Source of the DNA: CAXBCP01 sp963977005
GTDB taxonomy: Bacteria; Pseudomonadota; Alphaproteobacteria; MPNO01; UBA830
DNA: 64,000 bases
Assembly: GCA_963977005.1 (NCBI GenBank)
Contig: CAXBMQ010000002.1
Location: 186,001 to 250,000, forward strand
Direction: 5' to 3'
The translations under genes were made by a program, and so were the position numbers. The notes below the pieces were generated by a model. The model did not search any database. It was not told where the DNA came from and saw only the letters and a list, made by a program, of their open reading frames with translations. Each line of letters starts with the position of its first letter. Within the stretch, counting starts at the first letter, position 1. Of the stretch, positions 34,470-44,609 are shown piece by piece.

Positions 34470-35156
34470 ATGTCGACCAAGCCGTTCTATGACCGCAATG
34501 CTGCCTTCGTCGCCGAGGTCGGGGACATCGAAGATGTGCGCAGGGACCTGGAAACGCCGGGGACGCGCTATCACTGCGTCAGCGACCAGCTTGCCGATCC
34601 GGGAAAACTGAGCGCCGCCGAGCTCGGTTTCGGGTCGATAAACCGGGCGCGTTATTTCGCATCGCTGTTTGGCGGGTTCGAAGCCGCCGATATAAGCGCG
34701 ACCGTTCTGCTGGACGGACAGGATGCCGGGTTTGCTTATCGCGACGTCAACCTGGATGAAGACTGGCCGTTCGGGGATGCGAGCTTCGATGTTGTTCTGG
34801 CGATGATGGTTTTCGAACACCTGTTCGATCCGTTTCATTCTTTCGCGGAATTGTCGCGCGTGCTCAAACCGACCGGGACGGCTTTCGTCAACCTGCCGAA
34901 TATCGGGTCCATCAGGTGTCGGTGGGATATCCTGCGCGGCCGCCTGCCGATGACAAGTACCGCCGACTGGTTCGAACTGCGCCAGTGGGACGGCGGCCAT
35001 CTGCATTATTTTACGATAGACGAGGTCAGGCGTATCGCCGCGCTCAACGGCCTGCGGATCCGGAAAATATATCCCGTCGGCGGGCAGCTCTGGCTCAAGA
35101 AACTTTGGCCCGGTCTCTTCTGTCACGAGATCAGCTACGTGTTCGAAAAGGCCTGA
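34470..35156 (+). CDS. Class I SAM-dependent methyltransferase
   Basis: 228 residues from the ATG at 34470 (GGGAG upstream). The middle motifs of Methyltransf_11-type enzymes are visible: WPFGDASFDVVLAMMVFEHL followed by ELSRVLKPTGTAFVNLPN. The glycine-rich motif I is degenerate (SATVLLDGQDAGFAYRDVN), so SAM binding should be tested. The likely target is a sugar of the polysaccharide, given the neighbours. It converges with the next gene with a 7-base gap. Confidence 0.75.
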   Translation: MSTKPFYDRNAAFVAEVGDIEDVRRDLETPGTRYHCVSDQLADPGKLSAAELGFGSINRARYFASLFGGFEAADISATVLLDGQDAGFAYRDVNLDEDWPFGDASFDVVLAMMVFEHLFDPFHSFAELSRVLKPTGTAFVNLPNIGSIRCRWDILRGRLPMTSTADWFELRQWDGGHLHYFTIDEVRRIAALNGLRIRKIYPVGGQLWLKKLWPGLFCHEISYVFEKA

Positions 35157-35163
35157 TTGCCCA

Positions 35164-36615
35164 TCAGCGCCTGTTGCGAATAGCACCCGGCGCGCGCCGC
35201 GGGCCAGGGCGATTCCGCTGCGGAGCCCGGGGATTGCGTTTTTCGAGCTCTGACTGCCTCCGGGCCTCGGCGAGCCTGTCGAAGCGCATTTCGGGAAGCC
35301 GGAACAGGATGCCGACCAGGATCCAGTACCAGACGTTGATCGGGTCGAGATCGATCTGCCAGCCCTTGAAGCTGTGGATTGCCATCACGATAACAAACCC
35401 GGTAATCGCCGCCGAGCAGGAGCGGGCCATCGGGTCGCGCGCACGGCTGTGAATGTTCAGACCGTATAGCGACAGCGAAATCAGTATGCCCAGCAGAATG
35501 ATCAGGCCGGGTATGCCGAGCTCGATGATCGCCTTGGCGTAATACCCCTCGACCATCGGCGGCAGGGCAGCAATCTCCGACGCCGACATCAGGTTTCGGG
35601 AGGCGCCCGTATTCGTGCCCACGCCCTGACCGAGCGGGGAATTGACCAGCGATTTGATCAGATCGGGGATAATCAGATTGGAGCCGTAATTTGTGACCAG
35701 GCCGCCGGTTCTATCGGCAATCGTGAGCACGTTGAGACCGACAATATTCAGTGTCGTTATCATGATGAACGGGCCGACGATCAGCCACAGCGCCAGCCGT
35801 TTCAGTTTCGCGTCCAGAAACAGGATCACCAGCAGCAGCATCGGCGCGAACAGGAAATTCGCCCGCGCGCCGGCGAGGATCGCCGCAACGAACACAACAC
35901 CGGTCATGATCTTGGCAAACAGCCGCCAGCCGGGATGCGGCTCGACGCTTTGATGCATATAGGTGACCGCCAGCATCATCAGCGTGTAGCCGGAATACTG
36001 GGTCACGAAGCTGAATGTCGACGGTATCCGGAAAAAGTCCGCGCCCATCTGGAAGGTCGTGAAATTCTGCGTGGCGGCGGCCGCGTTGCGCCCGTAGAAC
36101 ATCGTCATCGTCTCTTCGTATCCGACGGCTGCGGACATCGCGAATTGCAGAATACCGATGGTACACGGGATGACAGCGACGGCTGTCGCGGCGCGCAGAA
36201 AGCCCACCAGGTCTTCCGCGCGGATCATCATTGCGGATACCAGATAGGCAAGCGGGATATATAACAACCATACCTTGATGCCCACGGCGCCTGCCACGAG
36301 GTCCCGCATCGAAGGATTGAATGTCTGCAGCAGCACCACGGCGGCGAACAGGACAAACATCAGGGAAATCGGGTTGGGAATTCGCGCATTGCGCAATTCC
36401 CGCATGTGGAAAAGCAGGAACACCGCATAAACCGGCAGCACGAACAGAAAATCCTTGAAGAGTGCGCCGAACGGGTTGGGACGTAACATCAGTGCGATCC
36501 CGCTGGCAAACGGCACATATAAAATCAGCATCCACAATGCACGCTGCCACCGGCTCAGGATCGCGATCCATACCGCGAGCACAACGGGTAAACCCAGTAT
36601 CGCCGCGAATATCAT
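35164..36615 (-). CDS. Wzy/O-antigen ligase-type polytopic membrane protein
   Basis: About 483 residues from the ATG at 36615, with around 12 helices and an Arg-rich C-terminal tail (RNPRAPQRNRPGPRRAPG). The loop with SPLGQGVGTNTG and the segment GYYAKAIIELGIPGLIILLG resemble O-antigen polymerases. It is the last gene of a tight six-gene minus-strand operon (asnB-like, GT9, GT4, flippase, GT4, this gene). It overlaps the preceding GT4 gene by 4 bases. It is probably the repeat-unit polymerase of this operon. Confidence 0.75.
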   Translation of the reverse strand: MIFAAILGLPVVLAVWIAILSRWQRALWMLILYVPFASGIALMLRPNPFGALFKDFLFVLPVYAVFLLFHMRELRNARIPNPISLMFVLFAAVVLLQTFNPSMRDLVAGAVGIKVWLLYIPLAYLVSAMMIRAEDLVGFLRAATAVAVIPCTIGILQFAMSAAVGYEETMTMFYGRNAAAATQNFTTFQMGADFFRIPSTFSFVTQYSGYTLMMLAVTYMHQSVEPHPGWRLFAKIMTGVVFVAAILAGARANFLFAPMLLLVILFLDAKLKRLALWLIVGPFIMITTLNIVGLNVLTIADRTGGLVTNYGSNLIIPDLIKSLVNSPLGQGVGTNTGASRNLMSASEIAALPPMVEGYYAKAIIELGIPGLIILLGILISLSLYGLNIHSRARDPMARSCSAAITGFVIVMAIHSFKGWQIDLDPINVWYWILVGILFRLPEMRFDRLAEARRQSELEKRNPRAPQRNRPGPRRAPGAIRNRR

Positions 36616-37871
36616 TTTTCCTGCCCCTGGCTGGTGGCGTTCCGCAGCATGCCGGCCAATGCGCTCCCGATACGGCGCGAATAGGCATCCCACGAATACT
36701 CCGCCGCATGGGCAACGGCGCGGCTGCCCATTTCGGCGCGTAGCTCAGGGTCCCGGTACAACCGCTGAATCCGGTCGCAGATCGCATCGATGTCGCGGAC
36801 CGGCACAATGAAGCCGTCTTCGCCGTCCCGAACCACCGACCCGGCATTGGGCGTCGTCACAACCGGCAGCCCGGATGCCATTGCTTCGTATATGCTGACC
36901 GTGGAGCCTTCATGCAGCGATGGGAAGACGTAGATCTGGGCGTCCGCGAAGATGGCGGGAATTTCCTGCCGCGGCGTGTGACGAATATGGACATAAAGGT
37001 CTTCATACTTTTGCAGCCATTCCCCGTTGCCCTCGATATTGCCGAGCAAAACAACCTGCAGCTCGGGAATATCTGCCTGCCGGACGGCTTCGAGCAGGTA
37101 ATAGACCCCCTTGCGTAAGCCGATATGGCCGGCAAAAAGAATCCTGAAAGGCGGCACGTTTTTATCGGGGGCCGGTGCAAACAGCGACAAATCCACGCCA
37201 AACGGCATCGGAATAATGCGGTCGGGGCTGACGCCGAACGGCAGGATGGAATCCCTGACGTAGTCTGACGGGGCAAGGATGTAATCCGCTTCCCGGACCT
37301 CCTTGATGCAGCGGCGGACCATTCGGGCGGGTGTGGGCCTGAATGCAAACCCTGCCTCGGGGTTAAGTTCTTTCTCCTCGCTCAGGATTCTGTTTCCGGC
37401 ATCTACATGACCGATAACCTGGTCGAGGACCGCCACCGTGCCGATCAGTTTTGCCGCCCGCAAGGTAAACAGCGCGTGGGTATCGCAGCTGATGACGATT
37501 TTGGGGCGCAGCATCAGCACCCGCAGGGCGGCACGGAGGTCTATGTACCGGTTCCGGGCGATGACGAAATTCGGCAGAAATACCCGGCAGCTCCTTTCGA
37601 TGCCCAGCAGAATTTCCTGAATCCACGATCTCTCAACCCGTTCCGGCGGCAGGCTGTCGATATGCCGCCGTTTCAGGTTTGCGAGGAGACTGGCGGTCCA
37701 ACGTTGCGGAAGTCGCCGCAATATCCGTTCCGGCCAGCCGTCTTCCCGGAAATAATATCCCGACAGAAGGCGGCACGAATATCCGCTTTTTTCGATTGCG
37801 TGGACGATTTCGTATACGCGCGGCGCACCGTGATGCACGTAGACGACGTCGGGCCGGGTGCGGGACATCAT
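36612..37871 (-). CDS. GT4 family glycosyltransferase
   Basis: 419 residues from the ATG at 37871, which overlaps the flippase stop (ATGA). The open frame extends much further upstream but only as a shadow of the flippase gene. The GT-B C-terminal half shows FRILFAGHIGLRKGVYYLLE and the nucleotide-sugar-binding EGSTVSIYEAMASGLPVVTT. It adds one sugar to the lipid-linked repeat; donor and acceptor are unknown. Confidence 0.88.
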   Translation of the reverse strand: MMSRTRPDVVYVHHGAPRVYEIVHAIEKSGYSCRLLSGYYFREDGWPERILRRLPQRWTASLLANLKRRHIDSLPPERVERSWIQEILLGIERSCRVFLPNFVIARNRYIDLRAALRVLMLRPKIVISCDTHALFTLRAAKLIGTVAVLDQVIGHVDAGNRILSEEKELNPEAGFAFRPTPARMVRRCIKEVREADYILAPSDYVRDSILPFGVSPDRIIPMPFGVDLSLFAPAPDKNVPPFRILFAGHIGLRKGVYYLLEAVRQADIPELQVVLLGNIEGNGEWLQKYEDLYVHIRHTPRQEIPAIFADAQIYVFPSLHEGSTVSIYEAMASGLPVVTTPNAGSVVRDGEDGFIVPVRDIDAICDRIQRLYRDPELRAEMGSRAVAHAAEYSWDAYSRRIGSALAGMLRNATSQGQEK

Positions 37872-39166
37872 GCCTGGTCCGTACGGCGAAAACGCGCCGT
37901 GATTTCGCTGAAGACCTGCCAGTCGCGCTTTTCGAAACGGAACAACCCGGCCAGGCTGAGACCGGTCGTGCGCCTGATCAGGAATGCCATCAAGAGCGCC
38001 GGTATCGTAAACGCCAGGACCTGTGCTATTGCCGCGCCGATCAGGCCCAGGGTCGGGAGCAGCGCCGCGAGCGCAACGACGGTCACCGCGATCCCCGCTC
38101 CCTCGCTCAATGTGACCACCTTCATTCGGTTGCTCGCCCGCATATAGGTTGTCAGCATCGTCTTCAGCGTAAAGCCCAGACCGCTGAGCGCGAGTATGCG
38201 CGCCGCGTCCACGGCGGGCAGATACGCAGCGCCGAACACGATCTCGATCAGCCACGGCGCCACTATCAGAAATCCAATGGTGGCCGGGATCACGATGATC
38301 AGACCGGCGCGAAAATACCGGCCCAGCACCTGCTGACGACCCTCTTCGCTTGCCTGAGCGGCAATTTTGGGGAAAAGCAGAATTTGAATTGTCGTGGCAG
38401 CGAAAAAGAGCGGGGCCTCGACTGCCATGGCGACGACATAAAAGCCGAAATCGGTCGCCGCGAGGGCAACCGATATTATCAGCTGATCGAGACGCCGGTT
38501 GGCAACCGCCAGCACCACGCCTGCGTGCGTGCGCAAACCGTACAGAAACAACGATCGGACAACCTCAGCGCCCGGCTTTACCGATACCCATCCCTGCTTC
38601 CAGCTTAACCACAGGGTGACCCCCAGAAGCACGATATGTGCGGCGATGTAACTGGTGATGAAGGTCGTCAGGGATGGGGGGTCGAATGCCAGAAAGAGAA
38701 GGATAATCCCGAGATAGCAGAAGTGGACGAGCGATCTCAGCAGGTTATAGGGTCCGAATTTCTGTGCGCCCTGGAATATGGCCATCAGGGCCAGCGCATA
38801 GAGATAGGCCGGAATAAGGGCCGAGCACAGATACGCGAGCTGCATGACCTCGGACCGCTGCCCGTCGTATATCATCGGCGCAAAAAGGATGAAGATGCCG
38901 ATCAGCACGGGGAACAGAATGGTGACCAAAAGAAATGTTCCGGACCAGATTTCCTGCGGGGTGCGCTGATTGCGCGCCATGTGGAAGCCGGAGGATGCAC
39001 TCAACGAAAACGAACCGAGGTCGGCAATCAGGATCGGCCATAGCAACAGGATTGCCAGTTCGCCCCGGCCTTCAGGCAATAGCAGGCGCGCTGCTATAAT
39101 ACCGGTGACGATATTGATGAGTTGAATCATGCCGCCCGACATGAAAGTGGTCACCAGGTCTTTCAT
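37868..39166 (-). CDS. Wzx-like oligosaccharide flippase
   Basis: A polytopic MOP-superfamily protein of 432 residues with about 12 to 14 helices. It begins LVTTFMSGGMIQLINIVTGI and has the family feature LLPEGRGELAILLLWP near residue 31. It would flip the undecaprenyl-linked repeat unit to the periplasm. It overlaps both neighbouring glycosyltransferase genes by 4 bases, so the operon is translationally coupled. Confidence 0.88.
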   Translation of the reverse strand: MKDLVTTFMSGGMIQLINIVTGIIAARLLLPEGRGELAILLLWPILIADLGSFSLSASSGFHMARNQRTPQEIWSGTFLLVTILFPVLIGIFILFAPMIYDGQRSEVMQLAYLCSALIPAYLYALALMAIFQGAQKFGPYNLLRSLVHFCYLGIILLFLAFDPPSLTTFITSYIAAHIVLLGVTLWLSWKQGWVSVKPGAEVVRSLFLYGLRTHAGVVLAVANRRLDQLIISVALAATDFGFYVVAMAVEAPLFFAATTIQILLFPKIAAQASEEGRQQVLGRYFRAGLIIVIPATIGFLIVAPWLIEIVFGAAYLPAVDAARILALSGLGFTLKTMLTTYMRASNRMKVVTLSEGAGIAVTVVALAALLPTLGLIGAAIAQVLAFTIPALLMAFLIRRTTGLSLAGLFRFEKRDWQVFSEITARFRRTDQA

Positions 39167-40380
39167 TTCGTATCGGGTACCCGGTCGCCAAAATAAAACC
39201 GCAATGCTTCGTGCAGACCTTCTATATCGGCGTCGAAATTCCAGTGCCTGATGATGTCGAGGCTTTTTTGGCCCATCCGGCTACGTAGACCACTATCCGA
39301 GAAGAGGGTCAGCAAGCTTTCGGACAGGGCGTCGATGTCGCCGGGCTCGATGACAAAGCCGTTCTCTCCGTCTCGCACGAGATCACGTGCGGAGCCGACC
39401 TCGGTGGTGGCGATGATGGGCCGGCCGGCGTTCATCGCTTCGTTCACCACGAGGCCCCACGGTTCGGTATTCGACGGCAGAATGAAGACGTCGCAGAGAT
39501 CGTAGAGCGGCGGCAGTTCGGTCTGCCCGCGAAACCCGAGAAAATGGATCGAACCGTCCGGCGCATCTGCGGCGAGCGCGCGCAGGTCGTCGCGAAGCTC
39601 GCCGTCGCCGGCGATCAGCAGGTAAGGGTGTCCCGCCGCCGGGTCGTTAACAATCTTCAGGAATGCCCGGATCAGGTCCTGGGCCCGTTTCCGGGGCTGA
39701 AGTTTAGAGGCGAACAAGGCGACCGGGCGGCCTGGCTCCAGCCCCAACCCGGTACGGAAAGCCTCTCGCTCTGCCGCCGCGTCGGCGATGCGCGCGGCAA
39801 ACCAATCGTTGTCTACCGCATACGGCATCCGGAACAGGCGATCTGGTGCGAAACCCTTGGCCGCATAATATTCACGGTTCCTCGTGCCGATGGTCAGAAT
39901 ACCGCTCAGCACCCGCGTCATGGTTTTGAGAAAACACTCCTTGAGAAGCCGTCGCGCGCCTGTCGGATTTGAGGAAACGAAGCTCGCTTCGTCGCGCAGG
40001 AATACTTTCATACCGAGCAGCCGCCCCGCGACGAGCGCCGTCAGATGCGGCAGACGGGCGTAGGAATGACACCAGACCGCATCGAAACGACCGCGCAGCA
40101 GGCGCCAGACGATGCCATAGTTGAACGGCCGCAAAGGTGACAGTTTGGAACTATCGCCAACGACCGGCAGGAACTCGTGGTGGTAACCGTCGAGCAGGTC
40201 GACGTCCCAGGCGATCTCACGGCCGAATCCCGGGTCGAAATGGGTGCGGAGAGAATAATCGGTGGCGAAAAATACCGTCAGATCTATCGCGGGGTCGGCC
40301 GCTATCCGGCGAAGCAGCGGCGCCTGGTACTGGATCGGGTGCGTGACGAAATATGCGAGGCGTACAGGCTTCCGGGACAT
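39163..40380 (-). CDS. GT4 family glycosyltransferase
   Basis: 405 residues, GT-B fold. It starts RLAYFVTHPIQYQAPLLRRI, and the C-terminal domain shows RPVALFASKLQPRKRAQDLI and SNTEPWGLVVNEAMNAGRPI with the EX7E-type glutamates. It lies 11 bases after the GT9 gene and overlaps the flippase gene by 4. Donor and acceptor are unknown. Confidence 0.9.
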   Translation of the reverse strand: MSRKPVRLAYFVTHPIQYQAPLLRRIAADPAIDLTVFFATDYSLRTHFDPGFGREIAWDVDLLDGYHHEFLPVVGDSSKLSPLRPFNYGIVWRLLRGRFDAVWCHSYARLPHLTALVAGRLLGMKVFLRDEASFVSSNPTGARRLLKECFLKTMTRVLSGILTIGTRNREYYAAKGFAPDRLFRMPYAVDNDWFAARIADAAAEREAFRTGLGLEPGRPVALFASKLQPRKRAQDLIRAFLKIVNDPAAGHPYLLIAGDGELRDDLRALAADAPDGSIHFLGFRGQTELPPLYDLCDVFILPSNTEPWGLVVNEAMNAGRPIIATTEVGSARDLVRDGENGFVIEPGDIDALSESLLTLFSDSGLRSRMGQKSLDIIRHWNFDADIEGLHEALRFYFGDRVPDTK

Positions 40381-40391
40381 GACGTTATCTC

Positions 40392-41459
40392 CTAACTTTT
40401 ACGCAGAAAGCTCATGCACGCTTCAAGCACTCCGTCGGCGGGGATGGAAGCAATCGACGTTTCCTCCTCCGGCTGCCGGTACTGAACCGGATTACCGCCC
40501 GACCAGCTTAGCCCGGGATAGAATACCCGGTGGTGGTTGCCAAGCGGAAACCAGATGCCGGGCCGGGCGTGGCGGCTGAAGACGGCGACGGCAGGTGTAT
40601 TGACGGCGGCGGCGAGGTGCATCGGACCGCTGTCATTGCCCAGAAAAAAGATCGCATCGGCCATCGCGGCGGCGCTGACCCGAGGCGAGATCCGCCCACA
40701 GGTATTTAGTTTCGGTCCCTGCCAGCATCGCAGCAGGGCGTCGCTGCGTGCGCGGTCGCCGTCGGCGCCGACAACGATAATTCCGAGATTCGGATATGCC
40801 GTCGACACGCGTTCAAGGACGGAACTCCAGTTCGGGTCCGTCCAGTCCTTGACCGCCTGTTTCGTCCCCGGGCTGAAACAGATGAAATTATCCGTGCCTG
40901 CCCACCCGGACAGCAGTTGCCTGGCGGTGTCCTGTTCCGCATCCGTGAAACGCAGGTTTCTCGCCGCCGGATCTTCGATGTCTATGGGCCCCAGGCCTTC
41001 GAGTGCGCGGGCGATCCGAGATGTTTCGCGCTCGAATAAACCCGTATCGGCATCGAAGACATGCCGGCGTCGACCGGGCGCCAACGGCAGACCGACAATG
41101 CCGCGCGCGCCGCAGAGCCGCAGAAAAAGCCCGTCGCGAATCACGGCAAGCGTCGGTTTGACGGCATTTGCATAGATCGCGACATCCGGTCCCCACGCCC
41201 GGATATCACGGGCGAGCTTCCAGAGGGTCGCGGGGTTCCGACTGCCGATCGGATAGGCGAAATATCCGTCGGCGAAACCCCCGTCGCCCAGCACCGCCTG
41301 CAGCGGGGGGGCGGCTGCGGCCACCGGAAAATTCGTCAGAACCCGCTTTTCGGCGTCCGGCCAGATCTCGTTCAGATGGTGAAAGACCGGTAGCAGGAAA
41401 GCGGTATCCCCCAGGCTGCCGAGGCGGTGGATGAGAACTTTTTTTGGGGCGGTCGGCAT
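40392..41459 (-). CDS. GT9 family glycosyltransferase (heptosyltransferase-like)
   Basis: 355 residues. The GT9 opening is KKVLIHRLGSLGDTAFLLPV, and the C-terminal half has FICFSPGTKQAVKDW and FFLGNDSGPMHLAAAVNTPA, the heptosyltransferase-type donor site. Heptose genes (gmhA, hldE) occur 15 kb downstream in the same locus, which makes heptose a reasonable donor (inference). It lies 3 bases after the asparagine-synthase-like gene. Confidence 0.88.
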   Translation of the reverse strand: MPTAPKKVLIHRLGSLGDTAFLLPVFHHLNEIWPDAEKRVLTNFPVAAAAPPLQAVLGDGGFADGYFAYPIGSRNPATLWKLARDIRAWGPDVAIYANAVKPTLAVIRDGLFLRLCGARGIVGLPLAPGRRRHVFDADTGLFERETSRIARALEGLGPIDIEDPAARNLRFTDAEQDTARQLLSGWAGTDNFICFSPGTKQAVKDWTDPNWSSVLERVSTAYPNLGIIVVGADGDRARSDALLRCWQGPKLNTCGRISPRVSAAAMADAIFFLGNDSGPMHLAAAVNTPAVAVFSRHARPGIWFPLGNHHRVFYPGLSWSGGNPVQYRQPEEETSIASIPADGVLEACMSFLRKS

Positions 41460-41462
41460 CTG

Positions 41463-43247
41463 TCAGGCGTAACAGTCTTCGACGATCTTGCGCAGCCAGC
41501 CGCGATAACCCTGTTTGAGGGCGGCCGGTTCGTCCTTGAGCAACCAGTCGGGCATCGGTACGGCGAAACCCGTTTTGGGACGGTTGAGCACTTCGTCGGG
41601 CAGCGGTTTTGCCGGGCTCGCCGCCATGTCGCGTTTGCCCGGCGGATTGTCGGAGACCAGCATCGGCGCGATCCGGCGGAAAAATACCGTGTCGACCAGC
41701 GGCACGCGGATTTCGAGCGAATGCGCCATACCTGCCCAGTCCGAATCGCGGAGCAACTGGTGGCGCATATACCATGTCGATTCGAGCGCGGAGATTTTGG
41801 CCCGTGGCGTCGCCAGGCCGTCGACCTGTCCGCGGCGGTTTGTCGTTTCTTCAAGTTCCGCCCAACCGTCACGGGCCATGGCGCCGTCCATCAGCGTCGG
41901 TAGTTCCCACGGCATATGCAGGGCGCGGCGCAACAGATATGCATCCGCATAGGTCGTCCCGTATTCGAAAAGCCCGGCATATTTGGGCGATTTCACGGCG
42001 CTGATGGCAGGCCCGGCGATCTTGCGGAATGCCCGCCCGGCGCAGCGCATTCCGGGAATTCTGCCAAGTGTGCCGGCAAGCCGCGGAATCTCCTGAAAAC
42101 TGGGATAGCCGCCGAACAGCTCATCGCCGCCGAGCCCAGACATGGCGACCTTCAGGCCGGTTTCGGCCGTTACCTTGCTGACGAAATAGGTGTTAACCCC
42201 GTCGATCGAAGGCTGGTCCATGGCGGCGCACAGGCGTTTGTATTCCGCGTGGAAATCGGTGCCTTTGACACGCTGGGTGCGGTGCGCGGTATCGTAGTGG
42301 GCGGCGATTTTCTCGGCCAGCGCCGCTTCGTCGAACTCGGTATTGTCGAATTCCTCGAAGGCGAGCGTTACCGAGCGCAGCGCGTCGGGCTGCAGTTCCG
42401 CTGTCAGCGCCACGATGGTTGCCGAATCGAGACCGGCGGACAGAAACGCGCCGACCGGTACGTCGGCGACCAGATGATGCTGAAGCGTATCGAGAAGCGC
42501 GTCGCGCAGACCTTCGGCCGTGAAGGGTTCCGGCGCTTCGGCAGCGTGTTCGAGTTCCTGCGCGACGTCGAAATAGCGCAAGGGCGCGCAGGCGCCGTTT
42601 GCGTCGATCCACATCGTGCTGCCGGCGGGCAGGCTTCGGATATTGTCGAACAGTGTCCACGGTTCCGGTACGGATCCCCAGACGTAGATCCCAGCCAGAC
42701 CTGCCGCCGATGGCGCTGTATCGATCCCTCCGCCTGCCAGCAGCGCCTTTACCTGGGAGGCGAACCGGAACGTTTTGCCGTCATTCGCGTAATACAGCGG
42801 TTTGATACCGAACCCGTCGCGCGCCAGGAAAACGCCCTGTTTCGTGCGGTCGTGGATCGCAAAGGCGAACATGCCGCGCAGGCGTTCAACCATGTCGGCC
42901 CCGTCGCGGTCGTACAGATGCAGCAATACTTCTGTATCGGATTCGGACCGGAACCGCCGGCCCTGCTGTTCAAGCTCGGCGCGCAGTTCCCGGAAATTGT
43001 ATATTTCCCCGTTATAGGTGATGACCAGCCTGCCGCCGTCGATCTGCATGGGCTGTGCGCCGCTATCGGTCAGGTCGATAATCGAGAGACGACGATGGGC
43101 GAATCCGGTGCGCGAATCGTCGGAGACCCAGCGTCCTTCGCCATCCGGACCCCGGGCAATCATGGCATTGTTCATCCGCAGCAGGGCGTCCCGGTCGATT
43201 GGCGGGGCGGCGCCGTCATAGGCGAAAAGGCCGGCTATGCCGCACAT
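41463..43247 (-). CDS. Asparagine synthase-like glutamine amidotransferase (copy 1)
   Basis: 594 residues with an N-terminal Ntn glutaminase (MCGIAG, catalytic Cys2; HRRLSIIDL; NGEIYNF) and a C-terminal ATP-pyrophosphatase domain. The PP-loop near residue 268 reads SAGLDS instead of the usual SGGxDS. In sugar loci such enzymes can amidate uronic acids rather than make asparagine (known for some O-antigen clusters). It heads the six-gene minus operon with GT9, GT4 and flippase. A second copy lies at 46410. Confidence 0.9.
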   Translation of the reverse strand: MCGIAGLFAYDGAAPPIDRDALLRMNNAMIARGPDGEGRWVSDDSRTGFAHRRLSIIDLTDSGAQPMQIDGGRLVITYNGEIYNFRELRAELEQQGRRFRSESDTEVLLHLYDRDGADMVERLRGMFAFAIHDRTKQGVFLARDGFGIKPLYYANDGKTFRFASQVKALLAGGGIDTAPSAAGLAGIYVWGSVPEPWTLFDNIRSLPAGSTMWIDANGACAPLRYFDVAQELEHAAEAPEPFTAEGLRDALLDTLQHHLVADVPVGAFLSAGLDSATIVALTAELQPDALRSVTLAFEEFDNTEFDEAALAEKIAAHYDTAHRTQRVKGTDFHAEYKRLCAAMDQPSIDGVNTYFVSKVTAETGLKVAMSGLGGDELFGGYPSFQEIPRLAGTLGRIPGMRCAGRAFRKIAGPAISAVKSPKYAGLFEYGTTYADAYLLRRALHMPWELPTLMDGAMARDGWAELEETTNRRGQVDGLATPRAKISALESTWYMRHQLLRDSDWAGMAHSLEIRVPLVDTVFFRRIAPMLVSDNPPGKRDMAASPAKPLPDEVLNRPKTGFAVPMPDWLLKDEPAALKQGYRGWLRKIVEDCYA

Positions 43248-43415
43248 TTGGGATGATCCGCTTGGTGAGTGTGGAGCGGTTCCGGTATACCGGAGACCGG
43301 GAAGATGATACGCAAGATACCCATGCCTGTGCCGTGAGCCGCCGCGGGAATAGGTTGACGCGGCGTCGGACCGCTACCATACACAATTTATGGGTCAAGC
43401 GTCGTCCGCATAAAC

Positions 43416-44609
43416 ATGCGCATTCTTCATGCAATTTCAAACCTTTCGCCGCGGGCGGGGGGGCCGCCAAAGGCCGGCATGGGCATGGCGCGCGCCATGG
43501 CCCGGCGTGGCCACGACGTCGCGATCTATACGACGAACTATAACGGCGCCGACGATCTCGACGTCCCGCTCGGGGTGCCGGTGGAGAGCGGCGGGGTCAC
43601 GGTGAAATACTTTCCCGTCCATGCGCCGCGGTTCTGGGAAACCTGTTTCCCGCTCGGCCGGGCGTTACGGGCGGATGCCGGCAGTTTCGACCTGATGCAT
43701 CTGCATTCGCTCTATATGTATCACGACCGCGCCGGTGCCGCCGCCGCCCGCCGGGCGGGTATCCCGTACATCGTGCGGCCGCACGGTACGCTGGATCCCT
43801 ATATCTTCAGGCGCCGGCGGTCACGCAAGGCGATCTTCGAGTGGTGGTTCCAGAACCGCGTCCTCGAAGAGGCCGCCGCGCTGCATTACACGACCGAGGA
43901 CGAATGGCGGCTTGCCGCGCCCGTGTCGCGAAATCCATACGGTTTCGTGGTACCGAACGGTCTCGATACCGATGAATTCGCCAACTTGCCGGCAAAGGGC
44001 GCGTTCCGCGCACAGCATCCGGAAATCGGCGATCGGCCGATCGTCCTGTTTCTTGGCCGGCTCAACTTCAAAAAAGGCCTCGATCTGCTTGCGCCCGCCT
44101 TCGGACAAATTCTGGCGGCGGGGCACGATGCGCATCTGGTGATTGCGGGTCCGGATGACGACATGGCCGAAAAGACCCGCGGCTGGCTGGCGGCGGCCAA
44201 TGCGCTGGACCGCACCACCTTTACCGGCATGATCACCGGCGATGAAAAGCTGGCGGCGCTGGCCGATGCTTCGATGTTCGTGCTGCCGTCCTATAGCGAG
44301 AATTTCGGCATCGCGGTGGCGGAAGCCATGGCCTGCAATCTGCCGGTCGTCATCTCGGATGCCGTCAATATCTGGCCGGAGGTGCAGGCAGCGGGGGCCG
44401 GCCTGGTCGGGCCCTGCGACGTCGGGACAACGGCCCGGAACATGATGCAGATTCTCGACGATCCGGACCGAGCGGCCGAAATGGGCGCGCGTGGTGTCCG
44501 CCTCGTACGCGAGAGATATTCGTGGGACGGGATCGCGCCAATGCTCGAAAAGGCCTATGAAGATGTCCTGGCCGGGCGCCATAGCGAGTTGAAACCGTCC
44601 CATGACTGA
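43416..44609 (+). CDS. GT4 family glycosyltransferase
   Basis: 397 residues, GT-B fold. The N-terminus MRILHAISNLSPRAGGPPKA and the C-terminal RPIVLFLGRLNFKKGLDLLA and SYSENFGIAVAEAMACNLPV blocks are typical. It is divergent from the asparagine-synthase-like gene (168-base spacer with a possible TTGACG -35 at 43355). It overlaps the following GT2 gene by 8 bases. Confidence 0.92.
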   Translation: MRILHAISNLSPRAGGPPKAGMGMARAMARRGHDVAIYTTNYNGADDLDVPLGVPVESGGVTVKYFPVHAPRFWETCFPLGRALRADAGSFDLMHLHSLYMYHDRAGAAAARRAGIPYIVRPHGTLDPYIFRRRRSRKAIFEWWFQNRVLEEAAALHYTTEDEWRLAAPVSRNPYGFVVPNGLDTDEFANLPAKGAFRAQHPEIGDRPIVLFLGRLNFKKGLDLLAPAFGQILAAGHDAHLVIAGPDDDMAEKTRGWLAAANALDRTTFTGMITGDEKLAALADASMFVLPSYSENFGIAVAEAMACNLPVVISDAVNIWPEVQAAGAGLVGPCDVGTTARNMMQILDDPDRAAEMGARGVRLVRERYSWDGIAPMLEKAYEDVLAGRHSELKPSHD

